DNA of 64,000 bases from Ichthyophis bannanicus. Its lineage: Eukaryota > Chordata > Amphibia > Gymnophiona > Ichthyophiidae. The translations under genes and the position numbers were made by a program. Positions 1 through 12,144 of this stretch are shown here, piece after piece. Below the pieces are notes generated by a model, which worked only from the letters and a program-made list of their open reading frames with translations, did no database searches and had not been told where the DNA came from. Where the stretch lies: the NCBI GenBank assembly GCA_033557465.1, contig CM066033.1, forward strand, positions 584,318,438-584,382,437, given 5' to 3'. The stretch's first letter is position 1. Every line of letters begins with the position of its first letter.

Positions 1-139
1 TTCAAACCCAAAAGAAATATCCTTTCTTCAGCAACAGGGTTCTTTAGCATTCCTGGCTAAACACATTTCTCCCTGTTTTCACACTGCCTTCTAGGACATT
101 CAGGTTATAGGCTTTTCCCTTCTTTTATCCAAGAACTTT

Positions 140-814
140 TTATTCTGCCTTCTGGCACAGAGAACAATCCATTACTGAATCTTCAGGCCCCTCATCAGAT
201 TCATAATAGTCTATCTGCATTTCCTCAGGACCTGTGTCTGGTAAATCTGGCTTTAAGCCAATATGAAAAACTTCAGGCTTAATATTCTCTAAAAGTTCCA
301 GAACCTTTCTCCACTGAGGCTTTTCCCTATGCACAGGGTTTCCACCAGGAACGTGGAGATTCTTTTCTTGCATCAAATGACACAATGCCTCTAACTGGCT
401 TACGGCACTTTTGGCTACCCTTTTATTCACGCACCTTTTTGGAAGTTGCAGCTTTTTAGCTGGTTCAGGAACAGTTGGCACTGCAGCCTGACCCTTATCA
501 GCACTTCTATCTGGCACAGCTCTCCTAGTTTTAAAACCAATTGCAGTTTCCCTGCAATCCTGGCTTTCCTTCTGACTAGGGCTTTCACCTCTAAGATTCC
601 CTCGGAAGTCTCCACCGCTCTCCTCCACGGTGAACTCTCTGGGCCTTTCTCTGGTGCTTCTCTCCCCACTGAATTTTCCAGTGTTCTCCCTGGTCAACTC
701 TCTTGAGTGCTGGTTTCCTGTATCTTTCCTTCCAGTGTGCTGCTGCGTGTGCTGCCTCATCCTGTTCCTGTTGCCCTCTCTCTGGCTGTTCTCTCTCTCC
801 GTTCTTTCCTCCAA
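140..814 (-). CDS. Retroelement 3' ORF with C-terminal MDCSL motif, function unknown
   Basis: This is a 224-codon open frame downstream of an integrase relic on the same strand. I do not recognise a known domain. The N-terminal half is very rich in Arg, Glu, Gln and Thr. The middle is basic (KKLQLPKRCVNKR). The C-terminus is acidic and ends with VMDCSL followed by a few residues. The frame at 36901-37941 also ends in an acidic stretch plus YMDCSL, just before an LTR-like sequence, so the two look like the same kind of protein from two related elements. Its place after pol is where some Gypsy elements carry an accessory or envelope-like ORF. No signal peptide or membrane segment is visible, so an envelope role is not supported. 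Confidence 0.45.
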   Translation of the reverse strand: MEERTERENSQREGNRNRMRQHTQQHTGRKDTGNQHSRELTRENTGKFSGERSTRERPREFTVEESGGDFRGNLRGESPSQKESQDCRETAIGFKTRRAVPDRSADKGQAAVPTVPEPAKKLQLPKRCVNKRVAKSAVSQLEALCHLMQEKNLHVPGGNPVHREKPQWRKVLELLENIKPEVFHIGLKPDLPDTGPEEMQIDYYESDEGPEDSVMDCSLCQKAE

Positions 815-1039
815 TATTTCCCTGGGTTTATAAGAGTGTCTTCACCCAGGTGTCCCTCATTAATTTCCAAGCCTGCCCTTGGATTAGCAGAGCTTGGGTC
901 TGTCCTGTCCTCAGTAGCTGCATGTTTTTTTTTCTCTGCCTGCAGTTTGAGAGCTACTGATTCCTTGCCTGTCTCTTTCTTTAAAGGTAAATGACTGATT
1001 TTCTTCCAATTCCATGGGCTCAGCCATACTCTCCTCATC

Positions 1040-1428
1040 ACAAACTGCAGTCATTCCAGGCCAATAGAACGGTACCTAGCTAGATCCAAAGTTCTTTAAA
1101 AACCCAGATGACCATTCTCATTGTGCATTCCTTCTAAGTCTTTGGGTTCATGGCTTTTTGGAAAGACTTGCTGGTCATGAGAACTTTTTGTGGCTTCACA
1201 AACATCTGGTATAATGTTCTATCATGCAAAGAAAACTTTGATCATTGTCGAAGAAGTATATGAACTTCAAAAGTCTCCTGAACTTTCTGAATCTTACTTG
1301 GCTTTTCACCACTTGGCAATATCTGAATAACTGAGGCTAGAAAGTAATCCTTTCTCTGTAACACTTTTCAGTCTTCCTTTGTTAAACCTTGTATGCTGAT
1401 TGTCCAGGCCAGATATCAGGAATAACAA
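1040..1428 (-). pseudogene. Gypsy-type integrase N-terminal relic
   Basis: On the minus strand, the frame around 1150-1050 reads MHNENGHLGF, a stop, then RTLDLARYR. This matches the H-x-x-x-GH-x-G ... TL-x-x-x-R-x-R-F-Y-W-P block that opens Gypsy integrases. A preceding VFPKSHEPKDLEG stretch matches the usual lead-in. Several stops and at least one shift break the frame, and the catalytic core is missing, so this copy is dead. The family call is from established retroelement motifs. The clade within Gypsy is not determined. Confidence 0.55.
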
Positions 1429-1647
1429 AGGGGTATGTTTACTAAACCGTCTTAATGTTCCCGGCGCTAGTTGCAGTGATAATGTGAAGGATGCCATAGA
1501 AGGAGTGGGCGTTCCGGTCTTAAGGTAGCAATCGCAGGTTATCGCGCGATAAAGTGTGTCGTGTCCATTATCGCAAGATAGAGGGAACTGCGCACGTTAC
1601 CGCACGTTAACCTTAACTTCGCATGCTGACCCACAACCACAGCAATA

Positions 1648-1712
1648 GAGGTGTAGCACACTGGTTAATACAATGTCTGCTAAAAGAGGGATCATGAGTT
1701 CAATCCCCCAGT
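1648..1712 (+). repeat. tRNA-like module in E1 left terminal repeat
   Basis: A box A-like TAGCACACTGG (1654-1664) and a box B-like GAGTTCAATCC (1696-1706) are spaced as in a tRNA-derived RNA polymerase III promoter. The stems needed for a real tRNA do not pair, so this is not called as a tRNA gene. Confidence 0.55.
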
Positions 1713-3199
1713 GGGCTTAATGAATAAGGTTTGCCAAGGCAGTTCCTTTTCCTGCTTGAAACAGTCCAACAATCTGTGCTGCCAGCTAAAAATACCCGCA
1801 CCCCAGTGCCATAAACTAATGCACCTTTTAGGGCGCACCAGAAGGCACATCCTAAACCACCACGTCAGCCAAGGTGGGTTATAATGTGCCCCAGAGGCCA
1901 TGTCAAAAGGTTGTCAATACCCAAGGCACCATAGTAGGCACCCCATAAGCTGGCTGATTCTAAGGTGTGGCTTAAGATGCCCCAAGGATGTATAGGGGAC
2001 TCAAAAAATGTTGGCCAAGGGCAGTAAGGTCCCCCAAGTTGAAAAGCAAGAAAGGTATGGGCCAAACACAGATGTAACCCTAACACTGCACAGAGCAACA
2101 AGGAAAGACAATGCACAAGTAATGGAAGGAAGTAGATCTGAGCTGATGGACCAGACAAATCTGTGTCCAGCCCATGTGGCAGCTGGAAAAATGGACAAAC
2201 AAATTGGGGGGCAGCTGTAGCGATGCACAGGGTGATGGTAATGTACCATGCAACAATGACAGTGTGTGGCAGAGGATGGGAAGATGTGTCCAGCAGAGGA
2301 GGTAGAGGTGGCAGGATAGGTGTAATGACAGGAGGACAGAGGAGTAGCAGTGCCATGCAGAGCACATACAGGAGAGGCAACCAGGAAGAGCTGCAATGCA
2401 GAAATGTGTAGCAGTGCAGGACGTGGGGTAGCAACATGCACATCAGGGTAGGAGGGCACACAGCTGGCAGACACACATAAATGGACAAAAGGATGGTTGG
2501 CAACTGTGGTAAGGGTACAATGTGCTAACAGCACAGATCTGCACAGATATGACTGTCACAGGAATGAAAAGTATCTGTGTAGGACAGGCATACAAATGAA
2601 AGAGAAGAGAGAGGAATAAAACCTATGACCATTAGCACAAATGTTGATGCACAAACTGGTAGGCCACACCACCAACGTGAGGTCATTAGCAAAGGCTGCA
2701 TACAAGAATACTGCAGGGCTCACACAAGAAATCTGCTGTCTGCCAGGATAGGCAAACCTCCAACAGTAACCATGATGAAATGCACAAGCAGATCTGGTGT
2801 GTACAGATCAGATCACAGTCTGTAATTGGGACCAGAGCCACATATAACTACATGCACACACACAATGAAATGTTATGCAGTGGATACAGCATGCAAAAGA
2901 GGAAAGAACCTAAACCCAAATGGTGACAGGGGATACTCTGGAGCAGGGAAAAATATGGAACAGAACAGGAGAGAATTGAACCTGCAAATAGGTGTGCCAC
3001 AGACCAGCTGAACCATAGCAATGCCAATCCCCCAAGCAGACTGCCACATAAGCACTATAAAGAAAGAGACATATGTAACAGCTAATATGTGATGGATAGG
3101 CAGCACAGAGGGCACACTTTGGTGTACAGTTAAGAGATGGAAGTGTGTGTGCATAGGTGATGAACTTGTAGGTACCTAATGGTCAGGTTAGCACAACAG

Positions 3200-3400
3200 A
3201 AAAACATAGAAACATAGAAACATGATTACAGAAAAAGACCACATGGCCTATCTAGTCTGTCCTTCCATAACAACAACTACAACAGTCCACTTTTTACCTT
3301 TAGAGATCCTCTGTGTTGGTCCCATGCTTTTTTGAATTCAGTTACTGTCCTCATCTCTACCACCTCCACTGGGAGACTATTCCATGTGGGGATCAAACCT
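3200..3400 (-). repeat. LINE 3'-end fragment inside E1
   Basis: A tail-like run of ACATAGAA units at 3207-3225 is followed by the AGAAAAAGACCACATGGCCTATC-type block. The same block is seen on the opposite strand at about 22.87-22.93 kb and again at 32.66 kb. It is a 5'-truncated LINE 3' UTR (CR1/L2 group by style), minus strand. Confidence 0.5.
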
Positions 3401-6400
3401 GCAGTCTACGGTGTTACAACACATGTCTGTAACCACTATCCCAAACAATCACAATGAGCACAATGCAAAAATAGTACCTCAAAGGGAAGGTGTGTATGGA
3501 ACCTGTAACACCCAGTGATGTGGCAAACAGCTGGCAAATAGACAGCTGGCACCGTACAAGGATGTGAGCACAGGTGGGCCATGTACATAACCAGGAAATC
3601 ACTAAATACAAGTGTCAGTGTGATCAAGCAGCAGCAGAGACAAATGTACGTCAAACAAATATTTTTATTTTGGTTAATCATCACAGATAGTGTAGATACC
3701 GCCTATCATAATATCAAGGTGAGTGGATCCCAGGGGAAAATCTGCAAACACATTTTGCAGGGCAGCAACCCACATGTTACAGAAAAGTCACTGGCCCGTC
3801 TACAGATGATGGGCAGGAGAGATAATGTGCATCAGGTGCATGGTGTGCAGTATGCATTAGGCCCCCACCCCCCACATGCTGATGCATGCCCCAAATGCGT
3901 TAGTTACATATGTGTGCATGTAGACAGTAGGCGGTGCATGATGAGGGCCCAACACACATCAGTCATGATCTGTTCCTTAAAACATATCTGTCTGCCAACA
4001 CAGGAGGCACACAAATGAAACAGCATATGTTGTTAAAAGTAAGAAAGTGTAAACACACATATTGAAATTTATGTTACAGCTGTCACATAATGCCTGATAT
4101 AGGAATCAAAGCTGCAACAATGTAACCCTAAACAATCATCAAATGCACAATGAGGGTATGCTAACAGGTAGCAGAGGCACATGAACACGGAGAATTCCAA
4201 TGAAACCATCCGCAGAAACATGCAGAGATAACACTATGCAGAAGGTCCCCCTGCACTGGTTGGTGTGGATACAGTGTCTGTACACATATATCACGGTACA
4301 TGGAATGCACAAATAAAGGAATAAAATGGACACCCACACTGCCACACTCCAAATATAACGGAGCAATGTGAGTGTCGTTACCTCAGGGGATAAATAGGAC
4401 TGTACAGACATGCAATGCTAGGTTTGTAAATCAATGCAGAGCGTCACGTCTGTACAGTAAACAGACACAATAACTTGTATATAGAGATGGAAAGAAAGGT
4501 CAAACATGTTACAGTAACCCACACAGAAGCCATATTACAACATGCTGTGTTGCACCAACATAGTCAGTCACATGAACATGCACCGTGTACATTGAAACAT
4601 GATACAGTGATGCCACACATGCACTGTAACACCCTTGGTGATTGCAAACAACAACCCAAGATGTTGGTGTGCAGTAAAGTAGTGTCGTGGCAAATACTGT
4701 GTCATGTCCAAGTGGAGGCTAGGTGGACATGGAGAAGAGGACCTCTCTATTGCTCCCCCTGTGCCTCATGCATGGCTGTATGCTCGTGTTGAAACAAACA
4801 GATGAGTGTATCCTGCGTTCCATGTCACACACATGGGCAAAACACAACAACACAATGTCAGAAGGATGTACAACATACAGTGACAATGTCAGTCTCTGCT
4901 GCAAACATGGAAACCAGTACACAGTGTCCAAAGTGCAAAGGGTGTCTGCAATCCAACAAGTCATGTTACGACTGTCCTTGAAACCCTGGGCATGCATAGT
5001 CAAGTGTGACATCCCAGTATGCCACAGTACTGGAAAGGTCATGTGTGTCTCCTGCGATGAACATGACACCCAGCCAGAGCAAAGCAGCAACAGTGTGTTG
5101 GACAGGCCTGTCATGCCCAAAGTAGCAGTCCAACAATAATACTGTCCATCCTAGGCATGTGCCCCACTCGCAGAGGTCAAACATCCTATGGCACCATTTC
5201 CCAGGGATAGTTCCATGGTGTTGTTGTGTCCTTCAACAGGTGGTTGATGGTGATGCCAGATGCACTGTAGTAGATGTGCTTTGTGTGTTCACTGCCCTGT
5301 GTCAGAAGAGGATAAACAATGTAGTGGTGTGCTGCTTGCAACATCAGCCCAAATTGCAGAGAGTAAAACATCAATATGTAAGTAAGGAAACATCATACAG
5401 GCAAATATAACATGATCACAACACAGAACACAATGCATGTTGGGGACATTTTGAATTGGAACCACAGGCGAGGGTGTCACATGGATATGGTCATGTCCAT
5501 GCCCATGTTACACAGGCGTTTCATAGCTCCACCCCATATGCATTAGCGTTCATGTACAGAGACGCAACAGGAAATGTCTATGAGACAAACAGTAAATTAT
5601 TAACATGTAAAGGTTGATGTCATTCACAAAAGACCAAAGGTGCAACCTACCATGTGTTTGCAGCAAGTGCATGTTTGGGATCCCCTGAGGCTCTCAAAGG
5701 CCATAACACATCACAGTGAAGGGAGAAGATGTCATCGAAATGTGTAGAGTCACCATGTCCCCATGTCCAGCCACTGCTGATGCATGTCCACATTATGGTG
5801 ATATCTGTGATACACAAATGCTGTTGCGCAGTGGTCTGTCAGCACACAAGAGATAGGTCAGCTCACAACACACAACACATGTCCACAATGTTCACAAGGT
5901 AAACAGCAGTAAGGTAGAGATAGCACAGTCACCACCACTCCCCAGGTGTACAGACTCCTCACACCACATGATAATTCAAAATACTTGCACGCTGCATCAT
6001 CACACAGTCAACCCAAAAACACACACCCACACAGTGTGCTAAGGTGAGTGTGCCAGCAGTAGCATACAGCCTGTATGTGCACAATTGGAGATTAGTGGAA
6101 AAGGCCTGTTAAATGCAATGATACCCTGCTGTTGGCTGATGCTACAATGTTAGGGAAGGGTGCACATGCATTCCACCACCCAAACACTTAGGACCTGCAC
6201 ACACACGCAGCTCTGTTGGACGTATCCCAGAGACAGTGTTGGAGAAGACAAACTGGCCAGGAACACATGTGGATATGTATGCCAACAGCAACATATGGGG
6301 TATGGGGTTGCAGGGAAAAGAGGTGAACATCAAGATATGTACATTATGACAGATCACTGCAGACATGTGCTCCCCCTGACTGTCGTCACAGACAAAGTAG

Positions 6401-7904
6401 CTGTAGGTCCACCTACCCCAGACTACTGCATGTTGGATGACGTACAGTCACCTGCCAATGCACCACAGCACCAGGAGGGTCACCAAGTATGTCCTGTGGA
6501 TTGATAAACACAAGAGAAACATACATATGTCATGTTGGAGCTGTGCAACGCACACTGCACCTTCACGTCTTCAGCTCGCAGACCCCCCAAGATCCTTAAC
6601 AGACTGACTGTTCCCCATCACACTGTACAGATTCGTTTCATGTTACAGTTATCACTGAAGTGTGTGTGGCAAACAAAAAGGATCCATACTCTGTCTGTCC
6701 CCTTCCTCACCTCTCTGGTTCTATAAAAAATGTGAAACAGAATTATCTCCTTGCTACCGTGTCCCTGTTTGGCTCTAAGCACACAGTTCTATCCTGTGTC
6801 CCCCATATTGCTCCCAATGCCCCTTCAGTGTGTGTTCTGGTGTCTCAATGTCGTCTGCTACACCGCTCTCAGTTCCTGTAACACAGGGAAATATGCAGGG
6901 GCTCCATCCTTATCCTCTATCCATATATATTTTCTTGGTGTGTGTATATCTCATACCTTGACTCACATTAACAGCTGTGTGCTGATGAGTTGCAAATATA
7001 TCTCTCCATGCCTGAGTTATGTCTGTCAAACCACACCCCTATGTCTTGTTGCCACCTGTCATTGATGGCTGCATGTCATCCCACTGTGTGAAATTGATAA
7101 TGGCAAAGCATGGATATCCTGTATGTGCACCTAAACCCTCCCCTCCCATCAGAGCGTCTTTGTGTGTGTGGCCAAAACTTCCTCTCTCTAAGGTCCAAAA
7201 TGTAGGTGTTGTTTTGGACTGCACTCTCCTCCTCTACACATATACCCAGCTTGTAGTTGAGGCTTGTGGTTTATGTCTAGTTGTCATCAGCTATATCTCC
7301 CCAGTCCTCCCTGAAAACACAACGCAGTATCTGGTGGAGACAGTGTGAGAAGGTGGGGCGGCGCATGCCATCCACTGTGGCCACAGATGACTGGAAACAG
7401 CCAGAGGCAAAGAAATGTAGGGCACCAAAGAGTTTGACCAAACCTGGTCCTCACGCATGCCCTGGAGCTGGGCCTATAGAGGAGAGGCTGGCAAGCCTGC
7501 AACTCTGCATGCCTCCTGCGCCATGCCAGCATAACCCCTGCCTGGCCTGCCGCCACAGCTGCAGGTCTGTGTTGCAGCGGGACTAAACCCATGCCCTCTG
7601 CCTAAGTCCCATGGACATCATCTCCCCCGTCAGGCAACCGCAGCCCCTGCTCACCTCCCACTGCACATGCAGCAACCACAAAGCCCGCCATAAACTCCAG
7701 CCCCCTCAAGTCCTCAAACTCACTCAAAGCCAGACACTCATCTCACCCACCAGTCACCAACCCAGCCACAAAACTCCACCAGCACTCATCAACCCAGCCA
7801 CTCTTCACACCAAACCTGCCTCTGACACTTCCCTTGCTTCACCAACAGCAACACTGCACGCCTCGTCTCCCTTGCCTACACAAACCCCTCAGCATTTTCC
7901 ACGT

Positions 7905-7985
7905 GTGCATGTGTATTTTTTTTTTTAACGTGTGTGCGTCCTTGCTTGCGTTGCGCATGTGCGTGGAGGCTGCACGCATTACGTA
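7905..7985. promoter_or_regulatory. Relic of the E6-type CpG promoter in E1
   Basis: The sequence TTGCTTGCGTT followed by GTTGCGCATGTGCG is nearly the same as TTGCTTGCGTT ... GTTGCACATGCGC at about 63168-63193 in E6. It is one of the few CpG-dense spots in E1. I infer that E1 keeps one edge of the bidirectional promoter but has lost the genes. Confidence 0.35.
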
Positions 7986-8245
7986 CACATAGGAATGGTT
8001 ATCTGCCATTAATCATAGTAACCTTTTGATATATGTGGAATGTGTTCCCAAGTTTAGGGCGGCATTGCTAAGGTATGCAAGTGCTAGTATTGGGAGATGC
8101 TGCTGCGTGCAGGGCCCAACAGCCTGACTCTCCATGAGGCTTTGGATAGTGGAGCCTGTGGGTGTGGGTGTTTATGCCCCTGTTGCCTATAAAAGCACTA
8201 CTTAAATGTATAGGGTGATACCTTAGCCAGCCTTTTTCATTAGGC

Positions 8246-8312
8246 ACTCTGGGGGATCAAACTCATAACCCCTGTACCATCAGTCGGTGTATTGACCATT
8301 GTGCTATACCTC
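8246..8312 (-). repeat. tRNA-like module in E1 right terminal repeat
   Basis: This is an inverted counterpart of the module at 1648-1712. The box B complement GGATCAAACTC is at 8254-8264 and the box A complement CCATTGTGCTA at 8296-8306. The pair shows that the module is part of the terminal repeat. Confidence 0.55.
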
Positions 8313-8490
8313 TGTTTTTGTGTTTGTATGTCTACACGCCCATTTAAGGTTACCGCGCGTTAACGTGCTTAGCGGCTTCTTGCACAATAATGTGCGCAGC
8401 GCGCGTTATCGCGCAATAATCCCGTTTTGCTTATGGCAGCCTGCACACTATCGCCAGGCGCATGTTAAGATGGTTTAGTAAACATACCCC

Positions 8491-9685
8491 ATAGTATTTC
8501 TATTTTTAGTTTGTGGTTACTTATTCTGTACTTAGAGAGAGTCTATCTATGTTCTAAGTGTGTGATCAAGGCCAGGTGTTCTGTGAATAAGGAGTTTCTA
8601 TGTAGGGATCTGGCTTGTTCAGCTTTCCCAGTAGCTGTATGGATGTAGGTTCCACTGCGGTATTTAAGGTGCTTCCCTTTTCTGGGTAGGCTTCTTCTTG
8701 TGTGAGTTTTGGAAGTTAGTGCTGTTGTGGAATGGTAGGTTTACCCTATCGATCCTATACTGTGGGTCTTATGTTTTAATTTTGACTAGTGGCCTTATGG
8801 CTTCACATTATGGATTTCTGGGCTTTTCCAGCTCTGACACAGATCAATACAGCCTGGGCACTAGGATCGTAAACTCATACCTAGTAGGATTAGTTTTTCT
8901 CATTTTTTAGCAATTCCTTCCTTATCAGTAACCTGGTCATAGCACTGACCAAATAAATCCAGTTTGTAAACATTTATAATGGTTTGATTTTTGAGTGTAC
9001 GTAAGTTGTATTAGTTTTGTTTCATGATTATTTTATTGTAATGTCTGTTTTAATAAATTGTGTATGTATGTTTGGAAGCCACCTAGGATATTAGGTGGGT
9101 GGCATATAAATTTTAAAATACATTGGGTCCGCTATTTAAAGGGATTACCATTGTTAGCAGAACTACTAGCCATGTTAAGCCTTTTGGTCAGGATTTCAGC
9201 GGCACTATCACAGTTAGTGCTGCTGAATATCTGCAGGTGCTGCTCCTGCACACCTTGATGCTAACCGGTTGGCATCAGAGAATTTCTGGGATAGCACACG
9301 GTGGTAACTGGGAAGTAGTAATATTGAGCTGCTGCCCGGTTATTGCAACGTGGAAAAAGTCAGGCACAGTAAAAGATGGCACAATTTTGCCACTGGAGCT
9401 ACCCAGACAGTGTCTGAATATCACTGCTGGTTGCTTAACTCCACAGCAATCCAGGCAATCTGGATATTCAATTCCAGGGCTTGGAGATGGCCCCGGCAAT
9501 GACTATCCAGGTCTAAAGTTCAGCAGCATCAGCTAGCTGGTTTAGCAGTGCTAGTCAACACTGCTGAATACTGGGCCTATTAAATTCTTGCAAATGAGGT
9601 CCATTTCATAAATGAAAATATTTATGCAAATGAGGCCCTGCAATGAGTCTCCACACATGGCCCGCATCACTTTCGCGCCGCCCCT
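8491..9685. other. Non-coding repeat-derived stretch
   Basis: No gene is supported here. About 8990-9120 is AT-rich and ends in a GTGGCATATAAATTTTAAAATA-like block typical of LINE/SINE tails. About 9120-9560 has many short inverted motifs built on GTGCTGCTGAATATC and looks like a non-autonomous DNA element, although I could not fix its ends. The sequence after 8490 does not continue the Gypsy fragment seen left of 1430. Confidence 0.35.
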
Positions 9686-9689
9686 GCTT

Positions 9690-9975
9690 TCATGATGTCT
9701 GATGGCTAACTAAAGCTTGTTTGCTCTGCATGAGAATACACTTCTTCTGTCCTTTAGCACTACCAGTACTCTTTAGCAGATTATTCAAGGGTTCTTTCTG
9801 TTTGAGAGTAGCCTTCCACAAGAGTGAAAATACCCCACAAATCTGAGGAAAGATCTCAGTTCCTTCAGATCTGTTGGTTTGGGCCACTCTGCTATTGCTC
9901 AAACTTTCTCTAGGTCAGGATGTATCCATTGTCCAGAAATGACATGACCCAGATACTTGACAGAGATTTCACCAG
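9690..9975 (-). pseudogene. Gypsy-type reverse transcriptase fragment
   Basis: The minus strand encodes a stretch with YLGHVISG, then a W-P motif (AEWPKPTDLKELRSFLRF) and VGYFHS. This is the end of the RT domain of Gypsy elements, where the usual form is FLGH-I-S ... WP-P ... LRSFLG ... YYRRF. Stops interrupt it and neither RNase H nor the catalytic RT motif is present. It could belong to the same element class as the fragment at 1-1428, but the two are not contiguous. Confidence 0.6.
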
Positions 9976-9979
9976 ATTT

Positions 9980-10579
9980 CCCCTCTACTTCCTTGGAGGG
10001 GATTCTGCTCTTGGTGGTGCTGATGCTGGACAGGAACGGGAGGAGAGGATGAAAGGTCAGAGGCATCCTTCATACTCTATTGTCCCCTCTACCTGTCAGG
10101 ACTCTTGACCTTAGCACTGCCAGTGTCATCTTCTACCTCCTAACTAATTAGCATGCTAACAGCAACTTCTTCAAGCCAGTAAACTTTAAATATGATGACT
10201 GAGATGCACCTGCCCAGGTACCTTTCTCAGATCCTGTATCTCCACAGACCATTTCCATATACTTTCAGGGAATATGGTGCTTCTGCTACTCTACTCTGTT
10301 GCCTTCACCTGCTGCTTCTCTCATCTCCCCCCATTATAATTGTAAACTTTTGCTCCTCTGAGAAGAAGACACTAGACACTAGACTCTTTCAAAGTTTCAC
10401 TGGAAGATCAGCTCTTTCTACTTGCCTTGTAAATACATATCTCTTTGGCTCAGTCAACAGACTAGAAGAGCTTCTGCAAGTGCTGCTCTCACCTTCCCTT
10501 CCTTCTCTCCATCTGTGACCATTTCATTTTGCAAATGTACCCATACCAATAATTATGATATTCTCAGACTGGACTCCCA
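9980..10579. other. Stretch without recognised feature
   Basis: No convincing ORF, repeat end or RNA gene is visible. Short open frames here have no family resemblance. A weak CT-rich similarity to 39.82-39.92 kb suggests shared repeat ancestry. Confidence 0.3.
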
Positions 10580-11640
10580 ACTCTTACAGGAAGGCATTGC
10601 TTGTTTTTTAGTGCTCTACACCACCCACTAAGCATCTACTGCTCAAGAGTACCATTATCCAAGTGTGCTACATCACATATTGGTTCTGATCTCACCCATC
10701 TGGCCTAGGATAGGCCCTGCACTGCCTACTGACCTTGGTTCCCTACTCCACTCTTCAATAGACTGGGGAAAGGGGGAATATGTTTGTCTAGCTAATGCTC
10801 TTATTGAACTGGATTTTCCAGCTCTTAGGGAACCTTTTACTAAAGGGCACTATGATGTTGCACCTAATGCGGCAAAAGCTCTGAAATGATGATGCATTAG
10901 GTGCAACACCTCTGTGTTAACTGTCAGGGGTGTGGAAGGCATTTCCCTGACAGTTAACATGGAGCCTTGTCCCATAGCACATGTGGTGTTAGGTGCACCC
11001 ACACTAATGCCTCCTATTGAGGCTGCGTTAGGTGATCCCATGCTAATGCAGTTAGCGCGCGGTGTGAATCCCATGCTAACTGCACAGAGCACACCATTCC
11101 CACTCTCTGCCCCTACCCTGCCCACTCACAATCCTAACGCAAGTTAAACAGTGCAGAAATTGTCCTGCAATAACTGTCATGGGCCTGCACTAGCTGGCAA
11201 CTCGTGTCCCAACGTGCATCCAGCGTGCACCAGAATATGCACTGTCAGCTAACACCATTTAGTAAAAGAACCCCTTAGAGGGAAGGGACTTCTTATCTTC
11301 TAGCACTCTGTAACAGCCACTAGGCCTCTGCTGCCCTGGAATACTGTCACTCCAAGTATGCTATCACAGATACTGGCCTCAGGGTCACCCGCCCAGCCTG
11401 GCTTAAGCCTTGCACTGCCCATGGAACCTGACTTCCTGCTCCTACTCTTCAACAGACTAGGGAGAGGAGGCATGTCTTTGCCTTGCTAATGCTGCTATTA
11501 GACTGAATTTCCAAATCGTGGGGCAGGGACTACTTGTCTTTAGTTTCCTGTGTCACCCACTAGACCTTTGCTACCCTGGAGTACCATCAGCCCAAGTGTG
11601 CTGTGTCAGATACTTATTAAGTGTATTCTATGAACATGGG
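10580..11640. repeat. Three-unit tandem repeat of about 240 bp, interrupted by a MITE
   Basis: Units start at about 10580, 11278 and 11518. Each holds an ordered series: TTGTTTTTTAGTGCTCT-like, CACCCACTAGRCC, TGCTNCCCTGGAGTACC, CAAGTGTGCT. The first unit is separated from the second by the MITE at 10828-11274. Units differ by many substitutions, so the array is old. Confidence 0.5.
10828..11274. mobile_element. 0.45-kb PIF/Harbinger-like MITE
   Basis: It starts GGGAACCTTTTACTAAAG and ends CTAAATGG-complementary ... AGTAAAAGAACCCC, an imperfect terminal inverted repeat. TTA triplets (10825-10827 and 11275-11277) flank both sides. The interior has paired GCATTAGGTGCAAC motifs around 10852 and 10897. 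A second, diverged copy is at 25222-25649. Confidence 0.65.
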
Positions 11641-12144
11641 ATGGAATAAATAGATACAATAAGATGCCCTTCCCTCCCACCCTCACAGCTGCTGTTATAG
11701 ACAATAGGTGAGAAAGATTGTTACAAAAATATTATTTCACTGTATCTTCTGATGGTCCAGTGGAACGATTAGACATAGTAAACTGTCCTTCCACAGTGCC
11801 ATTGCATGCTTTGGATTTGTGGTTTGTTTGTTTTTTATCTTTAGTAATTTTTCAAATACAGCTCCATAACAGAATTAAAACGTTCTGATTTTAACAAAAA
11901 ACAAAGTCAGACATTTAGTTAAACACAATTTTCAAAGCTTCTAGTCCATAACATGGTCAGGGAGGACTAAACTGAAGTATACAAAAAAGAGAAATATCTA
12001 TTCAATAGCTTATCGCCACACATTGTCCTATATCTATAAAGCCCCAATACAAACAAAAGCTCAAGGCAAAAAAAAAAACATATTAAGTGGATTCTTTATC
12101 CAAAAGAAACTATTCAAGTTGTAGTTGGTCAAAAAGTATAATAT
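11641..12144. other. AT-rich stretch, no gene
   Basis: No ORF or structured element is supported. Composition and an A-run (about 12067-12078) resemble the 3' part of the L1-type LINE whose ORF1 lies on the same (minus) strand to the right, but this link is an inference. Confidence 0.3.

Larger units (their letters stand above)
1..1428 (-). mobile_element. Gypsy-like LTR retroelement fragment
   Basis: Read on the minus strand, this stretch has an integrase-type zinc-binding relic (about 1428-1040), then a charged linker, then an open 224-codon frame ending at position 140. The order pol-integrase then a further 3' ORF suggests the 3' half of a Gypsy-class LTR element. A purine-rich run lies at about 116-129, where a polypurine tract would be expected, but no LTR is recognisable before the window edge. 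The upstream part of pol is cut off where element E1 begins at 1430. Confidence 0.5.
1430..8490. mobile_element. E1: PIF/Harbinger-like element with two A-type ends
   Basis: The left end begins GGGGTATGTTTACTAAACCG and the right end closes with the reverse complement. Roughly 300 bp at each end are inverted copies of each other, each with a tRNA-like module and GC-rich GTTAAC/TTATCGCGCGATAA-like palindromes. The flanking triplets are AAA (left) and ATA (right), which do not match. The interior has no coding region I can support. About 2820-3460 is an inverted match to about 37.9-38.3 kb in E5, 7990-8200 matches the module at 16.35-16.54 kb in E2, and 7905-7985 resembles the CpG promoter of E6. 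It reads as a deletion or recombination derivative of the larger element. Confidence 0.7.

Noticed and set aside
1865..2534. Overlapping Cys/Leu-rich frames of 212 and 177 codons on the minus strand of E1
   Set aside because: No domain or codon signature, several frames are open at once because of composition, and related copies do not keep them.
7281..7592. Overlapping 101-codon frames on both strands of E1 as remnants of the Myb-like gene
   Set aside because: I compared them with the protein at 62.3-62.8 kb and saw no shared motif.
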